From Pisaster brevispinus (Eukaryota > Echinodermata > Asteroidea > Forcipulatida > Asteriidae), in NCBI GenBank assembly GCA_023634235.1, contig JAMKCF010000012.1, forward strand, positions 4,880,329 to 4,944,328: a DNA stretch of 64,000 bases. The letters are read 5' to 3'. This document shows, one piece after another, positions 13,001 to 22,999 of this stretch (position 1 is the first letter of the stretch; each line of letters starts with the position of its first letter). Below the pieces are notes generated by a model. The model did not search any database and was not told where the DNA came from. It worked only from the letters and a program-made list of their open reading frames with translations. The position numbers and the translations under genes are program-made.

Positions 13001-15632
13001 GGATGCCGTTTCAGCAAGCAACTCCAACAGTAGATCAGTGCGGACAATAACCGTCAGTACAAAACTTCTGCTAGCTGAGATGGCCCCCATGTGTATTTCT
13101 CCTTCCAACATTAGATTCAGCACTCTATAATCTTTAGTTTTTACCCACATCCAGTCTTTGATGCCCTGCAGACAAGCTTAACCAACTGAAAGTAGTAATG
13201 GCTGTTGTTGCTCTGGATGATTCATCCTGTGTTTTAAACTAAGGATTGCAGCAATGGGGGATTTTTGGGACGCTAGGTGGCAGCAGACTTACCAGGTAAA
13301 TCCATTGTTCTCGGTAATGTGCGCAATGCTCAGAACTACGTAAACAATGGAAATTTACCTGGTAAGTCTGCTGTCACCTAGCGTTCTAAATGAGTAGTGG
13401 TTCTGAAATCAAATGACTCCAATTAACGGGTCAATTTCATAAAGAGCCAAGATTGATCTTAAGATGTGCATCAGTGTTAATTGCAAAGCAAAGTGTGATG
13501 TCAAAATCAAAATCATTCTGGTGATGTTGGCAACTCGTCTTAAGCTGAATCCTTGTGCTTTGTGAAATCGAGCCCTGGTTTTTTAGAATATGCCTAACCA
13601 ATTGTATGGAGTTTATACAATTTGTAATTGAAAAGTTACAGTACTGAGCCAATGGGATGGTTTAACAGTTGAAGCCTTCAATCAGTATGCCTTGGTCATC
13701 TTCGGTAGAAAAGCCAGTGGCGCTATCAATGGTTTGACTAGCTCGCTGTAGTCCTCTACATGTAGTCAATGTAGAACTTAGGTTGAACTTTGAGATCGTT
13801 GTGTGTGTGCAATCGTTTTTGTGACCACCAGTTGTGCACAAAGTGGAGAGTGCAAGAAGTTTTACAGTTTGTAAGTGTCGGGCAACAAGGCAGGGAGTCA
13901 AAAAGTAGAAGAAAAGATGCATGCATTAGTGTCACTCACTAACACATTCAAAGTTTGCGTTTTTTCACAAATCAAGCTGACTGACAAGTTTGTTTTTTTT
14001 ACATAATAACCTGATATTTTCTCATAATTTAACCTACATTAAAGGATGTCTTATTTCTAAAATCAGACATTAAGCTGTTGGTAAGTCATTGCATCACATG
14101 CAGTGGTATCTGCTGCATGCCGAAAGCTTCTCTACTTGAGGCTCCCAAGCTGGAATACTTTTTGAGTGTAATTTTTTACAAAAAAATCACCCATTTGATC
14201 GTTCAAAAACCATTTCTTATGACAGAAACTTTAAATTCTGAGTAGAACTTAGTCTTTGAAGAATGCATGTAAAAGCAATGTCCAATTATTAAATTCTTTT
14301 GCATAAACCCTTCAAGAAAAACCAGGTCAATGCATCTCCCATTGGCTTCTGATAATTATTTCCTGGGCCAGTTTGTTCCGCAGACAGTGGAATTACTTCA
14401 CACTTATGAACACCACCGATAACTTGTGGAATGAATTTTCAGACATTGTTTTGTTGAGCACATCATGTCACAATGAAACCATGACTTAGCCAAGTAAAAA
14501 CGAGAAATGTTCTTGGTTGTCTTGTTCTCCTTGAGACAATGAGGAAATGTGGACTGTGTTCATTTTTTTTTATAAACAGGTTTATAAGGCCTAGTGCTTG
14601 TCCATGAAAGTTTTGCCTGTGTAGAAGTCTTCTGACATCAACTGGTTAAATGTAAATTATATCAGTTAACAATCATTGAATAAATAGAATGAGTGCTATA
14701 GTTTGCTTCTCGTAGAATAATAGATGTACCATTATCTGTAACTAAAAAAATCAATGGTTTGATTTTGCAAGATGTTTTTAATTTATTTGTTTGACTGCCA
14801 CTTCACCATCTTAAGATCAGACCATCCTTTAAAACTCATGTAACTAATTAATAGCATGGCTTGAATACACAGCAAGATTTTTGAGTTTAAGCTGAGTTAT
14901 CTCTGCCCAATGTCATGACTTTCCTTGCGTAGGAATTCTGCGCTTTGGGTCACCATTTTCCACTGATATAGGATTAAGTGCCAAAGTTCAGTGCTAGCTT
15001 TGTGAGTAGGTTAGCAATGCGAAGTCCCACAAGCTAAGATTCCGTGCTAACAGATTTTTCTGCTTTCAAAGGTGAAAAGATGAATCCTTGTGAAATGCAA
15101 TTTTTAATCTTCCCAAAGTCTGCGTTATTGATTCTGCATCGGTTTTATCTTTTGCTAACTTTATAATGGTTTTGTGTTGAATCTTAGGCTGACGAAGAGC
15201 ACCAGTTTAGACAGTGGAATGACCACGGAGGAAAGCACATCCAAGAAAGACAGATCGGACACGGCGAGCGTCAAGACATGCCCGGAGATGAGCATCGCCG
15301 AAGAGGAAGCTTATTCCGAAATTGCCCCGGACTTGGACAAGAAGTCTGAAATGTCGTACTCTGAATCGGATCCGTCAATCAAAGGCTCGGCCTCCGAGAT
15401 CTCATCGGAGTACTCAGAGAAAGACTCTGACATCTCGTCCAATAAAGAGTCCGGAGAATTGGAGGACATTCTCCTTCATGCCAACCCAGCTTACGAGAGC
15501 GTGGAGAGCATTCCATTTTCTGAAGAGGGGTTGCAGCATGAAGAGGTAGATGGTAGGGAATATGAAACATTGAGAGTCGGCGTCTTGGCTAGCACCCAGA
15601 GTGCAGAGACTCTGCCGAGTCCTGTAAATTAA
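973..15632 (+). CDS. SHTN1: shootin-1, spliced, 5' end outside window
   Basis: Joining twelve exons (973-1091, 2148-2271, 2775-2869, 3621-3779, 4441-4718, 5723-5808, 6589-6692, 7311-7391, 8280-8463, 9828-9854, 10393-10456, 15188-15632) keeps one open frame of about 588 residues; every junction is GT-AG and phases agree. Recognised as shootin-1 from long coiled coils, the segment VSTVVFQELFEVKGKYEEEA, an 11-proline run, then VLRKIIGGRRAAK and YEATIDEMMNRIKSGRVKLKPV, all in the order seen in vertebrate shootin-1. In vertebrates shootin-1 is a cytoplasmic clutch protein linking actin flow to adhesion molecules during axon outgrowth; that role here is inferred by homology. The serine/acidic C-terminus (last 148 residues) does not resemble the vertebrate tail as I remember it. 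The initiator Met and first exons lie left of the window. Confidence 0.88.
2148..2271 (+). CDS. SHTN1: SHTN1 exon b (coiled coil)
   Basis: Acceptor TTTTTAG and donor GAG|GTGAGA; 124 nt. Reads LILEKQSHEATKTAYDSEK and continues as a coiled coil to QFRR, ending with one base of a split Val codon completed by the next exon. Confidence 0.8.
2775..2869 (+). CDS. SHTN1: SHTN1 exon c (conserved core)
   Basis: Acceptor CTGACAG and donor CAG|GTGAGT; 95 nt. Encodes VSTVVFQELFEVKGKYEEEA then MLREKAENFAAQ, the best-conserved block of the shootin coiled coil. An ATG at 2648 in the same frame lies in the intron and is not used. Confidence 0.85.
3062..3165 (-). repeat. truncated tRNA-SINE, family B
   Basis: Contains GTGAGATTCGAACC (B box on the minus strand) and GGGACTGAAAACCCA-CTCCACATGCAAGG, shared with the longer copies at 7540-7765 and 16820-17055. 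Intronic in shootin-1. Confidence 0.55.
3621..3779 (+). CDS. SHTN1: SHTN1 exon d (coiled coil)
   Basis: Acceptor TTTACAG and donor GAG|GTGAGA; 159 nt, 53 codons, phase 0 at both ends. Starts MYKEKQAADAHKRQSMLML. Its 3' half has been copied twice, in decayed form, into the following intron (3840-4060). Confidence 0.85.
3840..4060 (+). pseudogene. two decayed copies of SHTN1 exon d 3' half
   Basis: The segment starting in exon d at 3704 (GATGGAAGAAGTTATGAACG) recurs at 3840 and 3974, offsets about 136 and 134 bp. Each copy includes the NEVELL...LADE coding part plus flanking intron (AAACATTAAGGGTTGGG versus AAATATTAAGGGATGGG). Both copies have lost the GTGAGA donor and carry in-frame stops, so they cannot be used as exons. 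Confidence 0.65.
4441..4718 (+). CDS. SHTN1: SHTN1 exon e (coiled coil plus polyproline)
   Basis: Acceptor CATTCAG and donor GA|GTAAGT; 278 nt. Two thirds is coiled coil (ISQLEGKLREAQ to LDKAMLKPV), followed by 11 consecutive prolines and VPHSPLE. The order coiled coil then proline run is a shootin hallmark; proline runs of this kind commonly bind profilin, SH3 or EVH1 domains. Confidence 0.88.
5268..5600 (+). repeat. 5S rRNA-derived SINE (SINE3-like)
   Basis: The head AAGTTAAGCACCATTGACTG, GGTCAGTAATTGGATGGGAG, ATC follows the 5S rRNA internal promoter (A box, intermediate element and C box TTGGATGGGAGAC). A central domain follows (ACGTAAAACTGTCGGTCCCG, then AGAAGGGG...TCCTGGTGTTTTGG). Lies in a shootin-1 intron; decayed, no target-site duplication recognised. 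Confidence 0.65.
5723..5808 (+). CDS. SHTN1: SHTN1 exon f
   Basis: Acceptor GCTTACAG and donor A|GTGAGT; 86 nt. Completes a Glu codon and encodes VLRKIIGGRRAAKGTPSTI, the basic block that follows the proline run in shootin-1 (M-I-R-K-like in vertebrates). Confidence 0.85.
5893..6160. repeat. possible MITE with AAGGGCGTAAG ends
   Basis: GTAACAAAGGGCGTAAGCAA near 5917 recurs inverted near 6120-6155 (TTGCTTACGCCCTT...GTTGTTAC), with an extra GAAGGGCGTAAG at 5894. About 270 bp, no ORF. Length and termini fit a small non-autonomous DNA element. Confidence 0.4.
6589..6692 (+). CDS. SHTN1: SHTN1 exon g
   Basis: Acceptor TTGCCAAG and donor GAG|GTAAAG; 104 nt. Encodes QYEATIDEMMNRIKSGRVKL, equivalent to the vertebrate EEMM-RIKKGV-LRPV block, a diagnostic shootin segment resembling a WH2-like helix. 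The acceptor is an AAG rather than a CAG. Confidence 0.85.
6836..7267 (-). repeat. full-length tRNA-headed SINE
   Basis: Read on the minus strand it starts with a tRNA-Leu/Ser-like head (GTCGTGGCCGAGCGGATAAG with A box, then GGGTTCGAGTCCC B box), continues through a central domain (GACGTAAAGCCGTTGGTCCC, AGAAGGGGTCCGCCCCGGTG) and ends with GCGCTATATAAGG and a TTATTATTATT tail at 6836-6850. Intronic in shootin-1. Confidence 0.75.
7311..7391 (+). CDS. SHTN1: SHTN1 exon h
   Basis: Acceptor TATCCGCAG and donor CTG|GTATGG; 81 nt, 27 codons, phase 0 both sides: EKTLLNRKGPGSIKKMSP to LNGML, matching the DELKGILGTLNK-type segment of the vertebrate protein. As a symmetric exon it could be skipped without frameshift. 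Confidence 0.78.
7540..7765 (-). repeat. tRNA-SINE, family B
   Basis: On the minus strand: head TTGGCTCGGTGGTTTC, B box ACCGGTTCGAATCTCACC, then GATTGGGTTTTCAGTCC, GGGTTTTCCCCTATTTGGGG. Same organisation as 16820-17055. Confidence 0.65.
8280..8463 (+). CDS. SHTN1: SHTN1 exon i
   Basis: Acceptor CCAAACAG and donor G|GTGAGG; 184 nt. Encodes TVLKKTGPQGG to SAELLAIMQKRRMRSEVAVA, the L--I-(R/K)RR motif of shootin. The 77-bp minisatellite begins only about 60 bp past the donor. Confidence 0.8.
8526..9740 (+). repeat. 77-bp minisatellite in SHTN1 intron
   Basis: Twelve near-identical 77-bp units start at 8526 and every 77 bp to 9373, followed by three to four degenerate units. Each good unit holds GGGAAGGGTATGGTGTACCT and CTGAACTCACTGAGTCACAG. 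One position varies in blocks: CAGACT in units 1-4, CGGACT in 5-8, CGTACT in 9-10, then CGGACT. The unit is not a multiple of three and the frame shifts, so it is not coding although short ORFs cross it. Confidence 0.92.
9828..9854 (+). CDS. SHTN1: SHTN1 exon j, 27-nt microexon
   Basis: Between acceptor TGACTAG (after a pyrimidine tract) and donor AAA|GTGAGT lie 27 nt encoding GVTNLPEKQ with split codons at both ends. Phases match exons i and k exactly (1 in, 1 out), so it can be included or skipped in frame. Identified from splice sites and phase only. Confidence 0.6.
10195..10290 (+). repeat. tRNA-like SINE head
   Basis: CGATGGTCTTGTGGTTGAGA (A-box region) and GTCATGGGTTCAAATCGCAC (B box GGTTCAAATC) are correctly spaced for a tRNA. 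The T-arm is imperfect and no full tRNA folds, so it is a SINE relic, related to 44405-44480 (shared GTCATGGGTTC). Confidence 0.45.
10393..10456 (+). CDS. SHTN1: SHTN1 exon k
   Basis: Acceptor CACAATAG and donor AA|GTAAGT; 64 nt reading NGSTTKSKRKPPVPVPRASP. KRKPPVP fits the class I SH3-ligand pattern (+xxPxxP). A different frame beginning at the ATG on the exon edge is fortuitous. Confidence 0.7.
12238..12275 (+). repeat. 9-bp microsatellite-like repeat
   Basis: Four tandem GGTGGCATG units, the last changed to GGTGGCTTG, within the last shootin-1 intron. Confidence 0.7.
13255..13392. repeat. palindromic MITE, family C
   Basis: The left arm (ACGCTAGGTGGCAGCAGACT, TACCAGGTAAATCCATTG) is repeated inverted on the right (CAATGGAAATTTACCTGGTA, AGTCTGCTGTCACCTAGCGT), about 40-bp arms around a 45-bp centre with TCTCGG and CTCAGAACT. 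No ORF. Related copies at 440-556 and 29514-29788. Confidence 0.75.
13427..13579. repeat. MITE family A (CCAGGG-CAATTTCATA ends)
   Basis: Left end CGGGTCAATTTCATAAAG, right end CTTTGTGAAATCGAGCCCTGG in reverse. Interior AAGATTGATCTTAAG...GTGATGTCA is shared with 15772-15928. Small, no ORF. Confidence 0.65.
15188..15632 (+). CDS. SHTN1: SHTN1 terminal exon
   Basis: Acceptor AATCTTAG completes a Lys codon left by exon k; 445 nt run to TAA at 15630-15632. Encodes LTKSTSLDSGMTTEESTSKK and then a Ser/Glu/Asp-rich, probably disordered tail with many acidophilic-kinase-type sites, an NPAY motif in HANPAYESV, and the end ETLPSPVN. The preceding intron is 4.7 kb. Confidence 0.8.
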
Positions 15633-15771
15633 ACGCCATTTGTAGTTTGAAGAAGACGAGTCATTCCCCCTCCATTTTTTTGGTATAAATTACTCGAATT
15701 TGGAAAAGATTGTAAAGATTGTCATTCCTGGTTTTATGGTCATTCCTGATTTACGGCAAACTATTAATAGT

Positions 15772-15928
15772 CCTGGGGGCGATTTCTTGAAGAGCTAAGA
15801 TTGATCTCAACTGTGTATCAATAATAATTGCTTAGCAGAGGGTGATGTCACAATACAAGTCGCTATAGCAGTATTGACACCTCATCCTAACATGAATCTT
15901 TGACTGCTTTGTGAAATTGACCCCTGGA
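15772..15928. repeat. MITE family A in SHTN1 3' UTR region
   Basis: Starts CCTGGGGGCGATTTCTTGAAGAGC and ends TTTGTGAAATTGACCCCTGG as inverted termini; interior AAGATTGATCTCAA and GGGTGATGTCACAA matches 13427-13579. It sits 140 bp past the shootin-1 stop, so it may be transcribed in the 3' UTR. Confidence 0.65.
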
Positions 15929-16670
15929 TGAATTGATATTAAGATTTTGATGTTAGTTAACATCTTGTGAATATTCAGTACTCTACATGTTGCCATAATG
16001 CTGTAATTATGTTAGCAAGAAAAAAAACCAGTACTTTAGCAATACAATAATTTATTGTTAAGTCATTGAGTGTGTTACTTACTTGTACAGTTCTTTTAAA
16101 ATGATTTGTACTATTAACACCACTTATCCAGTCCTGTTGAGCATTTTGTTTCCAACCAGGGAAAACCCTTAACAGAAAGATTATTGAATATGGTTTTTCT
16201 TTAAATACATTTTTGCCTTGTATTATAAGCAAATTTCAAACAAAATGCCTTAAAAATTGAACAATGGTTATTAGGACAAGCAGATTGGTTTTCAGATTGT
16301 GTTACAACTTTTGTTAGTGGAACCCGTGCTACTGATAAACGAAGTTCGGTGAAATTGGTAGTTATTTGTAGGAAAGAATGAAACTCACTTTAAAAAATCT
16401 CCATTGTTTTGGGGTGTTTTTTTTTTTTTTGGGGGGGGGGGCTTATTGCTTTATTTCATACATGACAGAAAAAAGTACGGAATTAAAAACAAAGTTTCTT
16501 AACAGTGACATGATGCTCTAGAAAACAAGTCATTTTTTAAGGTCATTTTCTTGAATCTCAGTGTAAAAGTGCATCTTTAACATTCCTTCTCACAATTTTG
16601 ATGAACAAAGCACTCAAAAACACCCAGTGTTTTGACCATGTCTTATCACCCAAAAAAGGTAGAGACTTGT

Positions 16671-16691
16671 AATAAATTTATAAAAAATAAA
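16671..16691 (+). terminator. candidate SHTN1 polyadenylation signals
   Basis: Two AATAAA hexamers (16671-16676 and 16686-16691) lie about 1 kb after the shootin-1 stop, followed by T/G-containing sequence. Other AATAAA copies occur further on, so the true 3' end is uncertain. Confidence 0.3.
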
Positions 16692-16819
16692 GTATATATA
16701 AATCATGTTGACAAGACTAGTTTTCCCGTCGAGGGATTCATTGAGAAGGAAACATTTGACAAGTTGACAGTGTGTTGATTTTGCAGACAAGGTGATCCCT
16801 TTGATTTCACCAAAACAAC

Positions 16820-17055
16820 AGGCTGGATCACATTGGCTGAGTGGTATCTTGCCCTGCCTTTCAACTCTGTGGACTCCGGTTCGAATCTTACCTCGGACGG
16901 GAGCCTCACATTTGGATTGGGTATTCAGTACCTTCCAGATAACATGGGTTTTCCCTATTTGGGGCTTTCCCTCCCAAACCTAAAATTACAGCATTTTTTC
17001 ATTGTCTTCTCTACACTGGTTATCTTCAGGCTGATTCATATGTGTCATACATGCG
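16820..17055 (+). repeat. tRNA-SINE, family B, plus orientation
   Basis: Head TTGGCTGAGTGGTATCTTGC, CAACTCTGTGGACTCCGGTT and CGAATCTTACC (B box), then GATTGGGTATTCAGTACC and GGGTTTTCCCTATTTGGGGC. Same family as 7540-7765 (minus) and 3062-3165. Confidence 0.65.
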
Positions 17056-18489
17056 GGTAGTAACCCAGCATGGCAGAACTCCTGCTCTGCTATAGACGAA
17101 TAACCCCTATAGACATGTGACATTACTGAGAAGGGTCTATATGGGTTCTAGTTTTAAAAACATTAAAAAAAAAAGCATCTTGGGCCAATATTGTGAAAAA
17201 ATTTGCTTGGTGTATGCATGTTACATTTGCTTTGTATCATGGTTTTCCATATTAAGCCGCCCTGAGGTCGACAGACTTTTCAGGATTGAGCTAAGACCGT
17301 CTGGAGCATATCAGTTGCCGATTGTTTATGACCTTGAGTATAACTCAGATTATGTTAAGACGATCAGCATCAGTCGCCGTCAGAAAAAACCCCAACAACT
17401 TTAAAAATGATTACTTCTGCGACGCGTTTCAGACAGGTGGGAATCAATAAATAGATTTTACATTTAGTACAGTACGGTCATTAGGGCTCGCGTACCAAAA
17501 CGTGAATGGCTTTTAATGCCGAATGCGCTTTATCAACCAGTCTTTGATCATGAGTGACATGAGCATGGTTTTGTCTGGTTGTCGATTAAACCACAACATT
17601 CAAACGATTTCTCATTTATAGTGACCAGAGCGTTAACTCCCAGCTTGGTCCAGATGGGTCCAGATGGTTCCATCTCGGTGCAAGCCAAATTCAGGTCAAC
17701 CTGAGGGTGGCTTTACTAACTGTAAATAAAGTGTATGTTTGGTCTTGCTTTTTGTGGTGATTGTGGATATCCTGTGATTTACTGTACAAAAAAATAACGA
17801 GTTCCCTATCATGAGGATGTAGGATTTATTTTTGTAGCGCACCACAAAATGTGCAATTTATAAATAGCAAATAAAATCCGATATAATCCGAGGGGAAAGC
17901 ACCACCACCTCTTGACTCAATCTCTGGTCCTGGAAACCTTTGTAAGAGTCAAACTCCATTGAGGTGCTGATCATCATTCTACAAGTTGTCATTTTGAGTG
18001 TATTGATTTATCGATAAATAGTCGGTGTGGTTTATGTTAGGATTTTGAGAGCCATGTGTGTATTGTTCTTCAACTTGGCCGTTAAAATGCAAAAGTAAAT
18101 AAATAAATGAACAAACAAATAAATGACACTGTTTTGAGAAGGATGTTACATTCCAAATCTGATGCCTTTAAAAGTTACCATTAAACAAACAAACAAAAAA
18201 ACCTAAAAGGAAATTGCGTATTTCAGGTGGCTGTAAAGGGGCCTTTTTTGGAAGGGAATTTGGACTATTTGACAACTTATTGTATATTTCCTTTTGAGTG
18301 ATGATGAGTGAATGCCCCTTTTGTTAAGTTATCCTTAATCCTAAATTTGTAAATATAAATTTACATTCCCTATTAAAAGAGTTTTTGGACATCCAGGAAG
18401 AATGATTCATTTCACCAAAGATGTTGTGGCAGCACTAGTTCACAAGTATAATCATGTGTATTCAGGTGTTTTTTTATTATAAAAACAGA

Positions 18490-19010
18490 TAAATGAATCA
18501 TGATTTGGAAATATTTTGTCCCAGTTTGGGAGATGTTCGAATATCTAGAGATGCATTTTCTGGTATGGGGGTTTTTGTATCTTAAAAAATATATATATCT
18601 CTATTTGGAGGTGAAAAACTATCCGAATTGGGAAATATATGTTGCCAGACTTGCACCTTATCAATATAAGTATTACTGATATTGCAGGTTGGAGATATAT
18701 CTCCTATTTTGAGAAATTTATATCTTTGTTTGGAGACATTTTCCTATTTTGAAATTGTTTTATCCCTTTGGGAGACTAATATTTCCCATTTATAGATGTC
18801 TTTTATCCTGATTCTGAGATATCTCCTATTTTGATATATCTTTATCCTGATTTGGAGATATATTTCCCACATTTTATATATTTTTTATTCTGATTTGGAG
18901 ATAAATATATTTCCTATTCTGAGAAATGTTTGTCCTGATTTGGGGATATACTTCAAGATTCTTCATTTGGAGGTAGTTGTACCTTGATTGGGAGATTAAT
19001 ATATTCTGAA
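18490..19010 (+). repeat. old AT-rich degenerate tandem repeat
   Basis: Variants of TTTATCCTGATTTGGAGATA and TATTTCCCATTTTGAGA recur about ten to twelve times at roughly 40-50-bp spacing. Units differ strongly, so this is an ancient satellite. It lies in the interval between shootin-1 and securin. Confidence 0.55.
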
Positions 19011-19857
19011 TTTGCCTAAACATTTATACTCCAAATGAACCCTTGTCAACTTTAAATGTTTAGACCAAAAAGTAGCTATTGTTAATAACTTGATGTGGAA
19101 AGATGGACATAGATATGTTAATTATTAGTACTCTAAGTGTTTTAATTTATGAAAGGATCGACTGATGAACTAATAGCAGTTTGACGGGTGACACAATATT
19201 CACTATAAACTGCTTGAACTATCTTGCTGTAAAAGGGAGTTTTTTAAAGTACTTAACATAATATGCAATAAATTTGCATTGAAATCTTTTTGATAATTAA
19301 TAAGAAAAACAGTTATAGATGATTTGTCATTAGTTTTTTGTAAAGACATTAATAATCTGAACAGAATTCCTTTACTCCTTTCTCCTTTTAGCTTTAAGAT
19401 CCCTTTCTGAATTTAGAACTGCATCATTTATATCTTATCCTTAATTATTCTTCTGATGGTAAAGTGCGAAACGCAGGAAATTTTGTATCATTGTTAACGC
19501 GCCTTTTTAAGTCAGTAAAACAAAACTATTATTAATGCTAGTGTATTTATTGGAGTAACTCTTCAACTGCTAATGCACATAAAATGTGTTCTTACAATGC
19601 CTGACACCTAGTCTCGTCTGCGCTTGATGAAAATAACCGCTCAAGTATACATGTATATTATTTATTCAAGGGTAGGGTTAGCAGGTAGATAACGGTTGTC
19701 TTGTGATAACTGAAAAGAAAAACAGTTCTTCCAGATTTGTTTTCGTTCATCAGAACGTGCACAAATGAGGACGTTAAGTTTTCTTTGTTGTGATTGGATA
19801 ACTCATGTACTATTAGTCCTGATGAAGTCCCATACCAAAAGGGAGCCTTAACAAGGA

Positions 19858-20047
19858 CCGGGGCTCAATTTCATAGAGCTGCCTTTGCAGAAAAAGTTGA
19901 TAAGCACATCTAAATTGTGCTTACCAGAATAAGTTTATCAGCTAAAATACCATTTGACATGTAGAAAATGTAACTGGTATCCTGCTTAGCTTTGCTTAGC
20001 TGAAAAATGTTAAGCAATACTTTCTGCTCTATGAAATTGGGCCCTGG
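19858..20047. repeat. MITE family A
   Basis: Ends CCGGGGCTCAATTTCATAGAG and CTCTATGAAATTGGGCCCTGG are inverted repeats; interior holds inverted AAGCACA and TGTGCTTACC motifs and CTGCTTAGC. About 190 bp. Confidence 0.7.
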
Positions 20048-21129
20048 TTAATACAAAAAAAGGCCTTAGTCGTTTTCATAAATGGTTACTTGACTTGTGA
20101 GCTCATGCTACAGTACTGCTATACACTGATAATAGTTTTATTCAACTCATGCAGGGATTGGAAATTTCAGGCTTTTATCTGAATTCAGAATTTTTAAAAA
20201 TGTCTTCTGCCTTGTGAGAAAACGTAGCAGTTGTTTTCTGCATTGAAGAAAAAAAAATCCTGCTCTTTTATCTGCTTCTTTAGTGGTGGGGATACTGTTT
20301 CCAAAAGCTTATTGAAATCTACTACTCCAGGGATTATCAAAAGGTGGAAAGTGCATCATTTTAACGTACCTCCAAAAAATTTTGATTATGGTTTCAGGCA
20401 TTTTAGTAAGTGATGACTTTCACCCATGTTCATGAGAATATCATAATTTGCCCTCTCATCTAAATCAAATTTCGGTCTCTATTTAATCCCCTGCCATACC
20501 ACTCTGCCACGGCCAAGTCTTTGACAGTCAATGCAGATTAAATTATAGCATGTTGCATAATGGGGTGCATACTGGTGGATTTTCATAGTTCAAGTTACTT
20601 GACCTGTCTATCAAGGACAGTTGGATTAAAACTGTCAACTATTAGGGACATTTTAAATAATACAGTCCAGCTGGCAGTATAATTAGCTGTTTTGATAATT
20701 AGCTTGTCTAGTTATTGTTATGGTTTTTTTTTCTTCCTCAAGTGGATTGAAAATGCACGAGGAAAAGTTAAATGTGTTTAGTGCTTAGTCAGAACTTAAA
20801 ATAGCTGATGAAACTAGTTGCTGATTCTAATTTGAATTAGAGTTTTGGAAGGGCTTATTTGAGCATTTTTATACAGTGGTTTTGGACGGGCCAAAATATG
20901 TCTCATTTTGGCAAACATTCCAGAAAGTGGTCTTCCAAATGCTCTTAACTAATTCTGTATGGACTTCTTGAACCTGAAACATTAAGAATGACGGTGAATT
21001 GATTAGTTTAGAAGTGTTGGTCAAAGTGAAGAAACAACCCTGAAATGATCGAGGCCAAAACCTCTGTCGAGCAGCCGCCATTTTGTCATGTTCCCCGTGT
21101 TCATATACAATCAAGAGAACTGATGAAAA

Positions 21130-21286
21130 AAAGGTATTGGCTTAAAAATTTTTTGCTAAGCAAAAGTAAGCAGGATACCAGTCACTGAGTGTACATGTGA
21201 CGTGCTATTTTGGCTGGTTAGCTTATTCTGGTAAGCATAATGTTGTGCTTGTTGTGCTTAAGAAGCTCCATGAATATGGACCCTGG
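21130..21286. repeat. MITE family A, degenerate left end
   Basis: Right end GAAGCTCCATGAATATGGACCCTGG and interior AAGCAGGATACCAGTCA, TTCTGGTAAGCATAATGTTG match 19858-20047. The left terminus is not clear. Confidence 0.5.
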
Positions 21287-22999
21287 TCTGAATTAGAGAC
21301 AGAGCAAATGGCTGCCACATGATCAAGGTCCATTATTTACCAACCAAGTTTTGTCGTGAACTATAACGTTCTTAAGAACTTTCCCCTTCAGCAATCCATT
21401 TCATACATTTTTATTGTGTTTTCTTAACGATTTAAATTGGTAATGATGCAGTTAATATTTGTATATAATTATATACACTTAATAACCTCAGTTGAGTTTT
21501 GAAGGAATTATTTTGCAAATTTGTGTTGATGTTGAAAACAATTCTAAATTTGTTTCACTATTGCATGATTGTGTGCAGTGTCTTAAAAAGAATGTTGTTC
21601 TTGGGAATGTACCCTGTCACTTGTAGTTTGCCAAAGGTTCCTCACGGATAGTTTAACACTGCAGAGTTGGGGTAGACAAACGTAGGGTCATACTTTGGTA
21701 ACAAGCCCCTTAACAAATTGTAATTTTGATCTGAAAGCCTTGTTGTTATCAAGATGGTACCCTAAAGGTAGTGAGCATCCTGCAAAATGATTTCTACTGA
21801 AGTGCCCTCGTTGTTACCCTCCCTTTGAATAAGGATTAAACCTAACTAATGCTCGATGGATAGATTTTCGTTTTTATCCTATTTATATCTCATTGACCAA
21901 ACTGAGACTCCATTTTGGTCCAGTGTGAATCATCATTTTGTTAATTCTAATGCACACAGGGAACCAGATAAATATGTTTCCAGCTTGTTATCTGCTTTAT
22001 GTTTAAATCTGTGGATGTCTGGAAGAATTAAAAACTTCCTTTCATTGCATGTTATAAGCATTTTTTTTTATGGGGTCTAAAATTTGGCTAGTTCTTCAAT
22101 GTACTTTAAAATGAACGAGATTGATGTGGTACACTTATTTAGCTTGGTAAAGGCATCTATTTGAATGCAAGTCATCAAATAATAATTTCTCTATGAATTC
22201 TTAATTTTCTCAAAGTTTTCAAACCAAGTCATAAATGATCAAAATCATGTTGACAAAACTGATTATTTAAAAATGTGAAAAAAAATCCATTGATGATGTA
22301 CAAATGAATGAAAAGATTGTAAATAACAGCTAATAAAAACCTTAACATGATAAAATAAAAGTGTGCTTCTGTTTGCTTTCTTCAAAGATAGTTGAGAAAA
22401 TGGATCCTGAATATAACCCAAAGTTACTATCAGACAACTTGGAGAGAATTCTTATTCTCCCAAGAAATGATTAACTTGACTATTTGAAGTTGGAATGTAC
22501 GAATGAAGAACAAACTGAGAACAATATTAAAATTGATGGCCTGATTTTCGCCTAAAGAAATTTTTTCAAAGAATGCTTTCTTCTTGGCAAGTGAAAAACT
22601 TACAACTTTTGCAAATGGCACGGACATTGCACAAAATAAATTTCACATTCAACATTGTTTGTACATGGCTGAAGGTCGTGAAAGAATGTTGGGATCCTGA
22701 CAACACATCATTTTTAGTTTTTAAGTAGTTTTCACTAATCGTTGGTGGATTTGTTCTTGCAAAAATGAAAGGTTATAACTTTATCGAATCTATGAAAATA
22801 ACTATTTAAGATTCAAATATAAATCTTGGGGTCAAATAGGCAAAAGATTACACCAACATCTTCAATTTCATTGCAGCAACGATTATCAAGCACTACAATA
22901 ATTTTTGCTTTCTGTCTAGCGCCATCAACGTCGACGCGTAGAAGATACTTTTTCTGTAATGTGATTGGTTGAAATCGTTCCGTATAACTACGCGTGCGG

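Larger units (their letters stand above)
10457..15187 (+). other. 4.7-kb last intron of SHTN1
   Basis: Donor GTAAGT at 10457 to acceptor TTAG at 15187. I see no convincing exon. It contains a 6-bp GTAGCC run (10528-10552), a 9-bp GGTGGCATG repeat (12243-12275) and two MITEs (13255-13392 and 13427-13579); the rest is unremarkable AT-rich sequence. Confidence 0.5.
17100..22900. other. intergenic interval SHTN1-securin
   Basis: Apart from the degenerate repeat (18490-19010) and MITE copies (19858-20047, 21130-21286) I see no gene here. Longest frames are under 100 codons with no splice-consistent or family-like content. Confidence 0.5.
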
